Origin: a virus | Virus record (IMG/VR): IMGVR_UViG_3300008116_000393 | Coordinates: 1-30,196 of that record | DNA: 30,196 bases | Direction: 5' to 3' (one strand) | Shown: positions 1 to 6,721 of the stretch, in pieces | Position numbering within the stretch: position 1 is the first letter of the stretch | How the letters are laid out: every line of letters starts with the position of its first letter | Notes under the pieces: model-generated | The model's database searches: none | What the model was told of the DNA's origin: nothing | The model's input: only the letters and a program-made list of their open reading frames with translations | Position numbers and translations under genes: made by a program

Positions 1-273
1 AAAGCCGTCTGAGTATCGTTCTATTGGAATAACCAATGGGAACCTATCGTAATATGGCAACGAATCTTTCGTCTTTGGATCATAATAATAAAAGTACATA
101 CGACCTATGATAGACTGATTTTTTAATCGTTCACGGTCACTCATCAATTGGCCTTTGGTAGGTCTGAGTGCCGGAACTTTGGATTTTAACCAGGCACGTG
201 CTTCACGTGACCGTGGTGCATATCCTGATTTTGCAAGGGATTCCTTGATTCTATCAATAAGTCGTTTCGCCAT
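1..273 (-). CDS. gp2-like DNA end protector, N-terminal part (runs off left edge)
   Basis: Reading the minus strand from an ATG at 273-271 gives 91 codons without a stop up to the window edge, so only the N-terminus is present. It starts MAKRLIDRIKESLAKSGYAP and contains a basic stretch followed by YYDRFPLVIPIERYSDGF. This aromatic/hydrophobic motif is what I remember from the small T4-like proteins annotated as gp2 (protects packaged DNA ends) next to gp4 in marine T4-like phages. It begins 7 bases after the gp4 stop on the same strand, which matches the T4 pairing of genes 2 and 4. No Shine-Dalgarno motif is obvious. That this is a real, co-transcribed phage gene is solid; the gp2 name rests on memory of the motif and on synteny and is uncertain. 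Confidence 0.5.
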   Translation of the reverse strand, partial: MAKRLIDRIKESLAKSGYAPRSREARAWLKSKVPALRPTKGQLMSDRERLKNQSIIGRMYFYYYDPKTKDSLPYYDRFPLVIPIERYSDGF

Positions 274-280
274 CTTATAT

Positions 281-715
281 TTATCTGATACCTAAGTGTC
301 TTTCAGTCAAAATTAGAAATTGCCAGCCATGGTCTTTGCAAAATTCAGTAGCGGCGTACCACTTTGCTTTGTTGACTTCGTAAGTAATCGCTTCTTGTAG
401 AAACGTCTTAGTCTTGCGCTTCTGTGTGGGTGGTTGAGTTTGTTTTTCAGGCTTGACTTCTATGACATAGGTCATTACGGTACCGTCTGCTTTACGCATC
501 TTGGCGATAAAGTCTGGAAAGTAACGATGCTTTTTTCTGTCAACCGGACTGAGATAGGGTATAGGAAGTTCTTCCGAACCCCACCAAATGACGTTCGGAT
601 TCTCATCTAAATAATTCATTACCTTTATTTCCCAAGTAGACCTGTAGATGATGTTGTTTGCATCACCCTTGTACTTTTGTGGGTTTTTCGGTCTAAACTT
701 TCCTTTATTTGACAT
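281..715 (-). CDS. 4: Head completion protein gp4 (PD-(D/E)xK nuclease-like)
   Basis: A 144-aa protein of the T4 gp4 (gp50/4) head-completion family, which acts after DNA packaging to ready the head for tail joining. Family signs: the N-terminal GKFRPKNPQKYKGD block, the IIYRSTWEIKVMNYLD helix, and a nuclease-type core with YFPDF (the PD, near residues 66-70) followed by YVIEVKP (the E-x-K, near residues 83-89). The C-terminus, LTERHLGI, is also typical. Length agrees with T4 gp4 at about 150 aa. It is transcribed away from the large plus-strand baseplate operon; the divergent gap is only 33 bases and I see no clear ribosome binding site for it. The downstream gp2-like gene starts just after its TAA stop. 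Confidence 0.88.
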   Translation of the reverse strand: MSNKGKFRPKNPQKYKGDANNIIYRSTWEIKVMNYLDENPNVIWWGSEELPIPYLSPVDRKKHRYFPDFIAKMRKADGTVMTYVIEVKPEKQTQPPTQKRKTKTFLQEAITYEVNKAKWYAATEFCKDHGWQFLILTERHLGIR

Positions 716-720
716 AAATA
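713..720 (+). promoter_or_regulatory. T4-type late promoter box CATAAATA, upstream of gp48
   Basis: CATAAATACTATC lies 28 bases before the gp48 ATG and 17 bases before its AGGAA ribosome site (738-742). It differs from the T4 late -10 box TATAAATA by one base, and the following CTAT also resembles T4 late promoters. The box overlaps the first codons of the divergent gp4 gene. Activity is inferred, not shown. Confidence 0.6.
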
Positions 721-748
721 CTATCTAGTCAACAAATAGGAATTTCTT

Positions 749-1978
749 ATGCCATTTTTCGGTCTGTCAGATATCACGATAAAACAAGAAGGCACACGTG
801 GACCTCTTAGTTCATTGTTTGAAAATGCTAACAAAAAAAATCTTTTTCGTTATCCAGCCGATGTTGGTAATTATGATAAAGCACACTACATGGTTATTCA
901 TGTATTCAAACAGAAAAGTTCAAAATATAGTGGTGTTCAATCGTCAGGTGATATACCAACTTCTTTTACAAATACTGGTGGAAAAACTATACCGTCTTTA
1001 CCCAATATTAAAGAAAAATTTTCGGGTGCAATTAATGGTGGCGTAGACAAGGCTTTCAATTCAATTAATCAAGCATTGGGTGGAAAACTTAGTTTTTTTA
1101 AACCAGCAGGTTCTTCATTTAGTTCTGCAAGAGAAGCACAAAACACAAACAACTCTTCCTACATTCAAAGTGTTGAAAAAATAAAAAGAACAGCACTAAT
1201 TGACACTACAGTTCAAACAAGTGACTCAATTGCACTTTACATGCCAGACACGGTGCAATTCACATATTCACAAAACTATGAAAGTTTAGAGTTAGGTAAA
1301 GAACTTGCTGGACAAGCATTTGCAACAGGTTCTTCTCTTTTTGAAAAAATGAAATCAGGAGAGGATTCTAATCTTGGTGGTACAATTAAAGCAGCACTTG
1401 CTGCTACAACAGCAAAAGGTGCTGGTGCTTTATTTGGAGCTGAACAAACAACAAAAGTAGGTTTGTTTTTAGGTACGGGTGGTGCAGTTGTTAACCCAAG
1501 AATGGAAATTTTATATACATCACCAAATTTTCGTGAGTTTACTTTTGAATTCATGTTCTATCCACGTGATGAAAGAGAAGCTTTAGAAGTTCAAAACATT
1601 ATAGAAACTTTAAGATTTCATCAAGCGCCAGAATTGGATGATTCATCAAACGGCCTATTATTAATTGCACCATCAGAGTTTGAAGTTGAATTTTTTTATG
1701 CGGGCAAAATTAATCCAAACGTACCCCAAATGACTCGTTGTATTTTACAAAATATATCTGTAAACTATGCGCCCAATGGTTGGTCAACATATGAGATGCC
1801 ATCGGAGTTAAGCCCTGCTTTGGGTAGAACAGGTATGCCTTCAGCAATTCAAATGACACTTGATTTTAAAGAGACTCAGTTTCTTACTAAAAGAGACTTC
1901 AGATCAAAGACTGGTGGACAAAGACCAGATGTAGAAGGAATGAAAAAGAATATTTTTGCAAATCCTAAGAGACCCTAA
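749..1978 (+). CDS. 48: Baseplate tail-tube cap/junction protein, gp48-like
   Basis: A 409-aa protein resembling the T4 gp48/gp54 tail-tube cap and initiator proteins that sit on the hub and start tail-tube polymerisation. The C-terminal half carries the family signature: IALYMPDTVQFTYSQNYE (about residues 162-179), then NPRMEILYTSPNFREFTFEF and FYPRDEREALEVQNIIETLR (about 249-290), and a tube-like beta domain ending LDFKETQFLTKRDF. The N-terminal 150 residues are Ser/Asn/Gly-rich and low in recognisable motifs. The start is set by AGGAA 7 bases upstream. It precedes gp53 with a 10-base gap. gp48 is preferred over gp54 because it lies beside gp53, as I recall for marine T4-like phages; gp54 remains possible. 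Confidence 0.75.
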   Translation: MPFFGLSDITIKQEGTRGPLSSLFENANKKNLFRYPADVGNYDKAHYMVIHVFKQKSSKYSGVQSSGDIPTSFTNTGGKTIPSLPNIKEKFSGAINGGVDKAFNSINQALGGKLSFFKPAGSSFSSAREAQNTNNSSYIQSVEKIKRTALIDTTVQTSDSIALYMPDTVQFTYSQNYESLELGKELAGQAFATGSSLFEKMKSGEDSNLGGTIKAALAATTAKGAGALFGAEQTTKVGLFLGTGGAVVNPRMEILYTSPNFREFTFEFMFYPRDEREALEVQNIIETLRFHQAPELDDSSNGLLLIAPSEFEVEFFYAGKINPNVPQMTRCILQNISVNYAPNGWSTYEMPSELSPALGRTGMPSAIQMTLDFKETQFLTKRDFRSKTGGQRPDVEGMKKNIFANPKRP

Positions 1979-1988
1979 GAGATAAAAA

Positions 1989-2669
1989 ATGGCAAAATAT
2001 TTTAATTATTTCCCAACGACATTTTATAGTAATTCAAACACATCGATAGAACTCGATACGGTAACAAATATTATTGCTCGTTTTGCTTTTGAAAATTCAC
2101 TAAAAGAAAACAGTTCTATTTTTTATCCATATGATATTCAGGATGGTGATACACCAGAAATAATTGCAAATAAGTATTATGGTTCACCAGAAAAGCATTG
2201 GATAGTTTTATTGTTTAACGATATTATTGATCCTCAGTATGATTGGCCACTAGATCAAAGAACATTTGTTAGTTATGTTAATGACAAATATTCAGCAAAC
2301 GGTGCTGCAAATACTACCGTACAAAGTGGCATAGTTTGGGCGCAAAGTACGAACAATGTAAAAAGTTATTTCAAAACAATTTCAAGAGTAAGTTCTGACC
2401 CAACAAAAGATACGATTACGGAAAAAATAGAAATAGATGCTAACTCATATGCTAATGTTATAGTATCCTCAACCGAATATACTTTGGCAAATGGCAAAAA
2501 AATTACAGAAACCATTTCAAAATCAAAACAAACATATTATGAATATGAGTTGGAATTAAATGAATCTAAAAGGGAAATCAAATTACTAAGGTCGGAGTTT
2601 GTTACACAATCTCGTTCTTTCTATCAAACAGGTTTGATGGATGAGTTAATTAGAGTGCTTAATGAATAA
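1989..2669 (+). CDS. 53: Baseplate wedge subunit gp53
   Basis: A 226-aa protein of the T4 gp53 family, the wedge component that clamps neighbouring wedges around the hub. It begins MAKYFNYFPTTFY and has the family's LysM-like segment: SSIFYPYDIQDGDTPEIIAN followed by KYYGSPEKHWIVLLFNDIID and PQYDWPL (about residues 43-90). The 'YYG...HWIVLLFN' pattern is diagnostic. The C-terminal part (about 120-226) is a beta-rich then charged region ending in YQTGLMDELIRVLN. T4 gp53 is about 196 aa, so this is slightly longer. Its TAA stop shares one base with the ATG of the next gene (TAATG), which implies coupled translation. Confidence 0.88.
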   Translation: MAKYFNYFPTTFYSNSNTSIELDTVTNIIARFAFENSLKENSSIFYPYDIQDGDTPEIIANKYYGSPEKHWIVLLFNDIIDPQYDWPLDQRTFVSYVNDKYSANGAANTTVQSGIVWAQSTNNVKSYFKTISRVSSDPTKDTITEKIEIDANSYANVIVSSTEYTLANGKKITETISKSKQTYYEYELELNESKREIKLLRSEFVTQSRSFYQTGLMDELIRVLNE

Positions 2670-4012
2670 TGAGTAAACAAGTTTCTGCATCTTCTAAGTT
2701 TGTTGTAAATGAACTTGCTATAATTACTAAAGCAGGCAAGTTTGATATATCCAAAATTTATGAAGAAATAAACATCTTTGATGCCCTTCTAGTTCCAATA
2801 GTTACCGGTTCAGTTTTAATAGTTGACTCTGTTGGTCTTTCTTCTGCCCTCTTGTTTGATGGTTCAGAATCTATTTTAATTGATTTAGCAAAATCTTCTG
2901 ATAATGATAGTTTAAAGTTTAAAAAGGCCTTTAGAATTTTTAAACAAAGCAACAGAATGAGTGTTAATGAAACTACAGAAACTTATGTTCTTCATTTTGT
3001 TTCTGATGAATTAATGTATTCCGATCAACAGTTGGTAAATCAATCATTTAATTCTTCATATTCAAAAATAGTTGAAGTAATACTTACAAATTATTTAAAG
3101 ACACCGGCAAACAAATTAAAAGGTCTTTTTGAAGAGACTACAGGAATTCGTGACATTGTAATACCAAACTTAAAACCTTTAGATGCAATTGAATGGTGTG
3201 CAAAACGAGCAATCGATGAAAAAAGATCGCCCAATTATGTGTTTTTTGAAAATAATTTGGGATACAATTTCGCATCATTATCAAGTTTGTTGAGTGCGCC
3301 ATCTTTGTTTGATATTAAGTTTCCACCTAAAAATATACAAGAAACAGGAATTACCGATGATCTTTTGAGCCCCAAAGATTATGAAATAATTTCTCAAGTT
3401 GATAAAATTAAAACGACACGTTCGGGTGTGAACTCTGGCACTTTTATAGGATTCGATCCTATTACTAGAACGATTGGCGTTAAAAAGATTACCTATGAAG
3501 ATCACTATTCTCAAATGAATCATGGTAACAAAAATCCTAATTATTTTGCTTCAGTCAATCGTGGTGGTACAGACGCATCACAAGCATACGACTCTAAAAA
3601 AACTGTAAGTCCTTTTGGTGCATTTAGAAGTGAGAGTAAGTATATAAAAAAATACGACCCCACTTCAATTTCAAAAGTTGAAACACAAGAAGACTTTGTG
3701 TTTCAGAGAAAAGCCATATTTAATAATTTAATGAACAAAAGAATTAAACTGGTTATGGCTGGTAATTTTCAACTTACATCTGGTTTTAATTTGACATTAA
3801 ATTTCCCTAGTTTTTCTATTCGTGAAAAGGGTGATGATAACAAAGATCGTTCTTTGAGTGGTAAGTATTTAATTGTTGCCACAAGACACATTATAGGTTA
3901 TCAAAAACATGAAACCATTTTAGAATTGGCCACAACATCTAATGACTTACAATTTATTCCATCGGCAACATCAGCAGAGACAAGAGAAATAGAACAATAT
4001 GGAACAATCTGA
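2669..4012 (+). CDS. 27: Baseplate central hub protein, gp27-like
   Basis: A 447-aa protein placed directly before the gp5 spike. It has the features expected of a gp27/VgrG-N-type hub: a beta-rich tube-like domain at the N-terminus (about residues 8-115, ending in ETYVLHFVSDELMYS), a helical segment with YSKIVEVILTNYLK (about 130-145), the LKPLDAIEWCAKRAI helix (about 170-184) and FFENNLGYNFASLSSL (about 191-206). The last of these is the second tube-domain pattern seen in gp27-type hubs. T4 gp27 is 391 aa. In T4, gp27 trimers hold gp5 and the tail tube. The final codons overlap gp5 by 14 bases. The name rests on pattern and position; sequence conservation in this family is low. Confidence 0.7.
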   Translation: MSKQVSASSKFVVNELAIITKAGKFDISKIYEEINIFDALLVPIVTGSVLIVDSVGLSSALLFDGSESILIDLAKSSDNDSLKFKKAFRIFKQSNRMSVNETTETYVLHFVSDELMYSDQQLVNQSFNSSYSKIVEVILTNYLKTPANKLKGLFEETTGIRDIVIPNLKPLDAIEWCAKRAIDEKRSPNYVFFENNLGYNFASLSSLLSAPSLFDIKFPPKNIQETGITDDLLSPKDYEIISQVDKIKTTRSGVNSGTFIGFDPITRTIGVKKITYEDHYSQMNHGNKNPNYFASVNRGGTDASQAYDSKKTVSPFGAFRSESKYIKKYDPTSISKVETQEDFVFQRKAIFNNLMNKRIKLVMAGNFQLTSGFNLTLNFPSFSIREKGDDNKDRSLSGKYLIVATRHIIGYQKHETILELATTSNDLQFIPSATSAETREIEQYGTI

Positions 4013-5105
4013 AGATAATAAAAATTTTGCTGGTAAAAACGGTTTTACTTGGTGGATTGGTATCGTTGAGAAAATTAACGATCCACTAAAACTGGGGCGA
4101 TGTAGAGTTCGCTGTGTTGGTTGGCATACTGATAACAAATCTTTGTTACCTACTGATTCTTTGCCTTGGGCACAATCTGCTTTACCAACAAACAATACAA
4201 ACACTTATTCACCACGTGAAGGTGATATGGTGTTTGGTTTTTTTGCTGATGGGGAAAATGCTCAAGAACCAATAATTTTAGGTGTATTGCCTAGTATACC
4301 AATTGTTGCCGCAAATTATCAACAGGGATTTAGTGACGCAAGAACATCCTCTGAATTGCAAAATTCACCAAGAACACCAGCATCAAAAACATATAGCACT
4401 GATGGTTCGGGTATCAAGATCACAGAAAAGTCTGCTGCTGAATCTTATCCACGAATATTAGATGAACCAACAACATCACGATTAGCACGTAATGATGAAA
4501 ACATGAATAAAACTTTTATTCAGGAACGTAAAGATAATGTAGTTAAATCTATTCCCGTTGCTGAAACTAGTGCTTGGACAGAACCAACAACGCAATATGC
4601 TGCAAAGTATCCATACAACAATGTTACTGAAACTGAGTCTGGGCACATTATGGAATTTGATGATACTGTTGGTAAAGAACGTATTCATCTTGCACACCGT
4701 AATGGTTCATTTCAAGAATGGTTTCCGGCTGGTGATAAAGTAGAAAAGATTACTAAAGATAATTATGAAATTGTAATGGGCAATGACCGTGTGTACATTA
4801 TGGGTAAGTGTTTTGTTACGGTGCAAGGAGATGCTGAAGTTTATGTAAAAGAAAACGCTTACGTCAAAGTAGACAAAAATGTTAAAATGACTGTTGGTAA
4901 AAATGTTGATGCCACAGTCAAGGGTGATGTTACTGCTACAGTTGATGGTAATCTGAATGGAACAATTAAAAAGAATGCTACACTGGCTGTAACTCAAAGA
5001 CTGAGAGCTACATGTCAAACTTTAGATATTCAAGCAAGTGGTTCTGCAACAATTAAATCTGGCGGCACAATGACTATACAAGGATCAATAATTAGACTGA
5101 ACTAA
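3999..5105 (+). CDS. 5: Baseplate spike protein gp5: OB-fold plus beta-helix, no lysozyme domain
   Basis: A 368-aa gp5/VgrG-type spike. Residues about 16-105 match the OB-fold: FTWWIGIVEKINDPLKLGRC, then VRCVGWH, LPWAQ, PREGDMVFGFF and EPIILGVLP. Residues about 203-246 hold the conserved neck with ETESGHIMEFDD, ERIHLAHRNG and the FPAGD turn. From about 250 to the end the sequence falls into eight-residue units, for example VKGDVTAT-VDGNLNGT-IKKNATLA, as in the triple-stranded beta-helix that punctures membranes. T4 gp5 (575 aa) has a lysozyme of about 165 residues between these parts. Here only about 100 Ser/Thr/Asn-rich residues lie between, without a lysozyme-like pattern. The start overlaps the hub gene by 14 bases. 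Confidence 0.85.
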   Translation: MEQSEDNKNFAGKNGFTWWIGIVEKINDPLKLGRCRVRCVGWHTDNKSLLPTDSLPWAQSALPTNNTNTYSPREGDMVFGFFADGENAQEPIILGVLPSIPIVAANYQQGFSDARTSSELQNSPRTPASKTYSTDGSGIKITEKSAAESYPRILDEPTTSRLARNDENMNKTFIQERKDNVVKSIPVAETSAWTEPTTQYAAKYPYNNVTETESGHIMEFDDTVGKERIHLAHRNGSFQEWFPAGDKVEKITKDNYEIVMGNDRVYIMGKCFVTVQGDAEVYVKENAYVKVDKNVKMTVGKNVDATVKGDVTATVDGNLNGTIKKNATLAVTQRLRATCQTLDIQASGSATIKSGGTMTIQGSIIRLN

Positions 5106-5107
5106 AC

Positions 5108-5305
5108 ATGAAACATGAATTTATTATTTTACTGAATGGTGAGTTGAAAACTTACGAACGTTGGGAAGACATACCCAAAAAGTTTGATGCTGTGATTAAA
5201 TTTAATCCTTACATGCCACCGCCACCACATACAAAAGAAGATCATGAGGAAATAGAATCTTGGATGCCAAGATTTCAAGAGTTAATGAAAAGAGGAACAC
5301 TGTAA
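5108..5305 (+). CDS. Small conserved-type protein of unknown function
   Basis: A 65-aa acidic/charged protein, two bases after the gp5 stop and three bases before the next gene, so it is part of the hub-spike operon. It reads MKHEFIILLNGELKTYERWE, a short beta-hairpin-like start, then a hydrophobic segment, then a PPPPH turn and a helical tail with HEEIESWMPRFQELM. No signal peptide or membrane segment is visible. I do not recognise a family. Its tight placement between spike and tip-related genes suggests a virion part or assembly factor, but that is inference only. Confidence 0.75.
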   Translation: MKHEFIILLNGELKTYERWEDIPKKFDAVIKFNPYMPPPPHTKEDHEEIESWMPRFQELMKRGTL

Positions 5306-5308
5306 GAG

Positions 5309-5986
5309 ATGGCTTTATCGATATATGGCACACAGTTTAGAGTGATACCTGATGGTGAAACTGTAGAGTTCTCTCATGCTAAAACTTTGGTTGATATGGG
5401 ACAACCAGTAAATGTTTCGTTTGTTAGTGCTATAGCGGATAAAGGACTATCGACACAAGGTGTAATAACTGGCGTTACGATGACAAATACGAGTTGCATT
5501 CTTACTGGCACTATATCACAGTTTTACATAACAACTTACACTCTGTCTGGAAAATATGGAGATGATCTAACAACAAGAGATGTCTATCAGGTAATTAATA
5601 CAAATAATTATGATCCAAACGCATCTAGTTTTTATGGTTCGGAAGCAAAACCGACTGGTGACTTTCAAGTGACCACATATAATTCATATTCTGCATTAGT
5701 TGCAGCAAGAGCAACTTCAAGCACATCAACGACTGGCTGGAATAATATTGTGAAGTTTTATCCTGAAGATACGCCAGAAAAACTTGTAACTTATACTTTT
5801 ACGGCGCAGGGAGAAATTGTAGAATTTACTCAAATGGTACATTTAATACCTACCAGACATTTCACCAGATTACAGTCACTTGTACAAGGAATAGCACCAG
5901 GTAGGGTTATACAAGATGCTTCAGGTAACGTTATAACACCAACTTATATTTCAGACCCACCTGGTTGGGTTGAACCAGCAGAATAG
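5309..5986 (+). CDS. Unassigned protein between spike and PAAR tip
   Basis: A 225-aa protein that I do not recognise. Residues 1-95 look like a beta-sandwich rich in Val/Thr/Gly (MALSIYGTQFRVIPDGETVE start, later VITGVTMTNTSCILTGTI). Residues about 96-150 are Asn/Ser/Thr-rich. Residues about 150-205 form another beta segment including ENLVTYTF-like and VHLIPTRHFTRLQSLVQGIA. The C-terminus is Pro-rich (ISDPPGWVEPAE). AGAGGAA at 5291-5297 could serve as ribosome site. It sits between gp5 with its small follower and the PAAR gene, so a role at the spike or hub tip is the simplest guess. No catalytic motif is visible. Confidence 0.75.
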   Translation: MALSIYGTQFRVIPDGETVEFSHAKTLVDMGQPVNVSFVSAIADKGLSTQGVITGVTMTNTSCILTGTISQFYITTYTLSGKYGDDLTTRDVYQVINTNNYDPNASSFYGSEAKPTGDFQVTTYNSYSALVAARATSSTSTTGWNNIVKFYPEDTPEKLVTYTFTAQGEIVEFTQMVHLIPTRHFTRLQSLVQGIAPGRVIQDASGNVITPTYISDPPGWVEPAE

Positions 5987-5995
5987 GAGAAAATT

Positions 5996-6286
5996 ATGCC
6001 AGCAGCATGTAGAATTGGAGATATGGACATTACACATTGTTCAACACCATCAAGAGCCCAAGGTTCAACAAATGTTTTGGTAAACGGTATACCTTGGAGT
6101 TGTCAAGGGCATATTAACACACCACATCTAATACCAAATGATAATCCATGTTCAGTGCATGTGGCAGCAATTTCGTCTGGTTCCAGCACTGTAAGAGTTA
6201 ATGGTAGAGGTGCTGGTCGTGTTGGTGATGGTATTGGGGGATGCACTGCCGTCGCATCTGGTTCACCAAATGTTTTTGCCGGTTGA
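5996..6286 (+). CDS. PAAR-repeat spike tip protein (gp5.4-like)
   Basis: A 96-aa PAAR-type protein that would cap the gp5 beta-helix with a sharp metal-binding cone. It shows the MPAACRIGDMDITHC start with GD motif, VLVNGIPW, then a Cys/His-rich middle (CQGHINTPH, NPCSVHV), STVRVNGRGAGRVGD and the final GC. These His and Cys residues are candidates for the single metal site known in PAAR proteins. The length equals T4 gp5.4 (about 97 aa). The start is supported by AGGAG at 5985-5989, which overlaps the stop of the previous gene. It is followed directly by the gp25 gene. Confidence 0.9.
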   Translation: MPAACRIGDMDITHCSTPSRAQGSTNVLVNGIPWSCQGHINTPHLIPNDNPCSVHVAAISSGSSTVRVNGRGAGRVGDGIGGCTAVASGSPNVFAG

Positions 6287-6293
6287 ATAAATA
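6286..6293 (+). promoter_or_regulatory. Weak late-promoter-like AATAAATA between PAAR and gp25
   Basis: AATAAATA overlaps the TGA stop of the PAAR gene and ends 4 bases before the gp25 ATG. It resembles the late box but lacks the following C found at the stronger sites and leaves no room for a ribosome site, so it could be chance in AT-rich sequence. Confidence 0.2.
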
Positions 6294-6297
6294 AACG

Positions 6298-6720
6298 ATG
6301 TCAACAACAATTACATCAAACAACCCTTCAATAGTTTCTGAAAGAAGCTATAAAGATTTGGATTTAAATTTTACCCCACATCCTGTTAAAAAAGATGTGA
6401 ATAAACACGTAAATGAACGTGCAATAATTAATTCAGTAAAAAACTTAGTATCCACTAACTTTTATGAAAGACCCTTTAGACCAGAGATAGGATCGGGCAT
6501 CAGACAAATTTTATTTGAGTTGGTGGATTCAATTTCTGGCGCAGCATTAGAAAGACAAATTGTAGAAGTAATTCAAAATTTTGAGCCTAGAGTTGAAGTT
6601 GATAGTATTACAGCATCTCCTGCTCCAGATGATAATGGTTATTACGTAACAATGCAATTTTTCATTATAAATTTGCCAAATCCAATAACGATTAACTTCT
6701 TTTTAGAACGCATAAGATAA
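6298..6720 (+). CDS. 25: Baseplate wedge subunit gp25
   Basis: A 140-aa gp25/TssE-family wedge protein; T4 gp25 is 132 aa. It connects the inner wedge (gp6, gp53) to the first sheath ring. Diagnostic features: the N-terminal YKDLDLNFTPHP, the VKNLVSTNFYERPFRPEIGS block with GSGIRQILFE (about residues 47-77), and the EPR motif within NFEPRVEV (about 101-108), which is conserved throughout the family. It ends in a hydrophobic beta strand, NPITINFFLERIR. No Shine-Dalgarno sequence is seen before its ATG. It lies one base before the gp6 start codon and is probably co-transcribed with it. Confidence 0.93.
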   Translation: MSTTITSNNPSIVSERSYKDLDLNFTPHPVKKDVNKHVNERAIINSVKNLVSTNFYERPFRPEIGSGIRQILFELVDSISGAALERQIVEVIQNFEPRVEVDSITASPAPDDNGYYVTMQFFIINLPNPITINFFLERIR

Positions 6721-6721
6721 A

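Noticed and set aside
278-285. GATAAATA on the minus strand before the gp2-like gene as a late promoter
   Set aside because: It overlaps the gp4 stop and ends 5 bases before the ATG, leaving no leader or ribosome site; more likely chance in AT-rich sequence.
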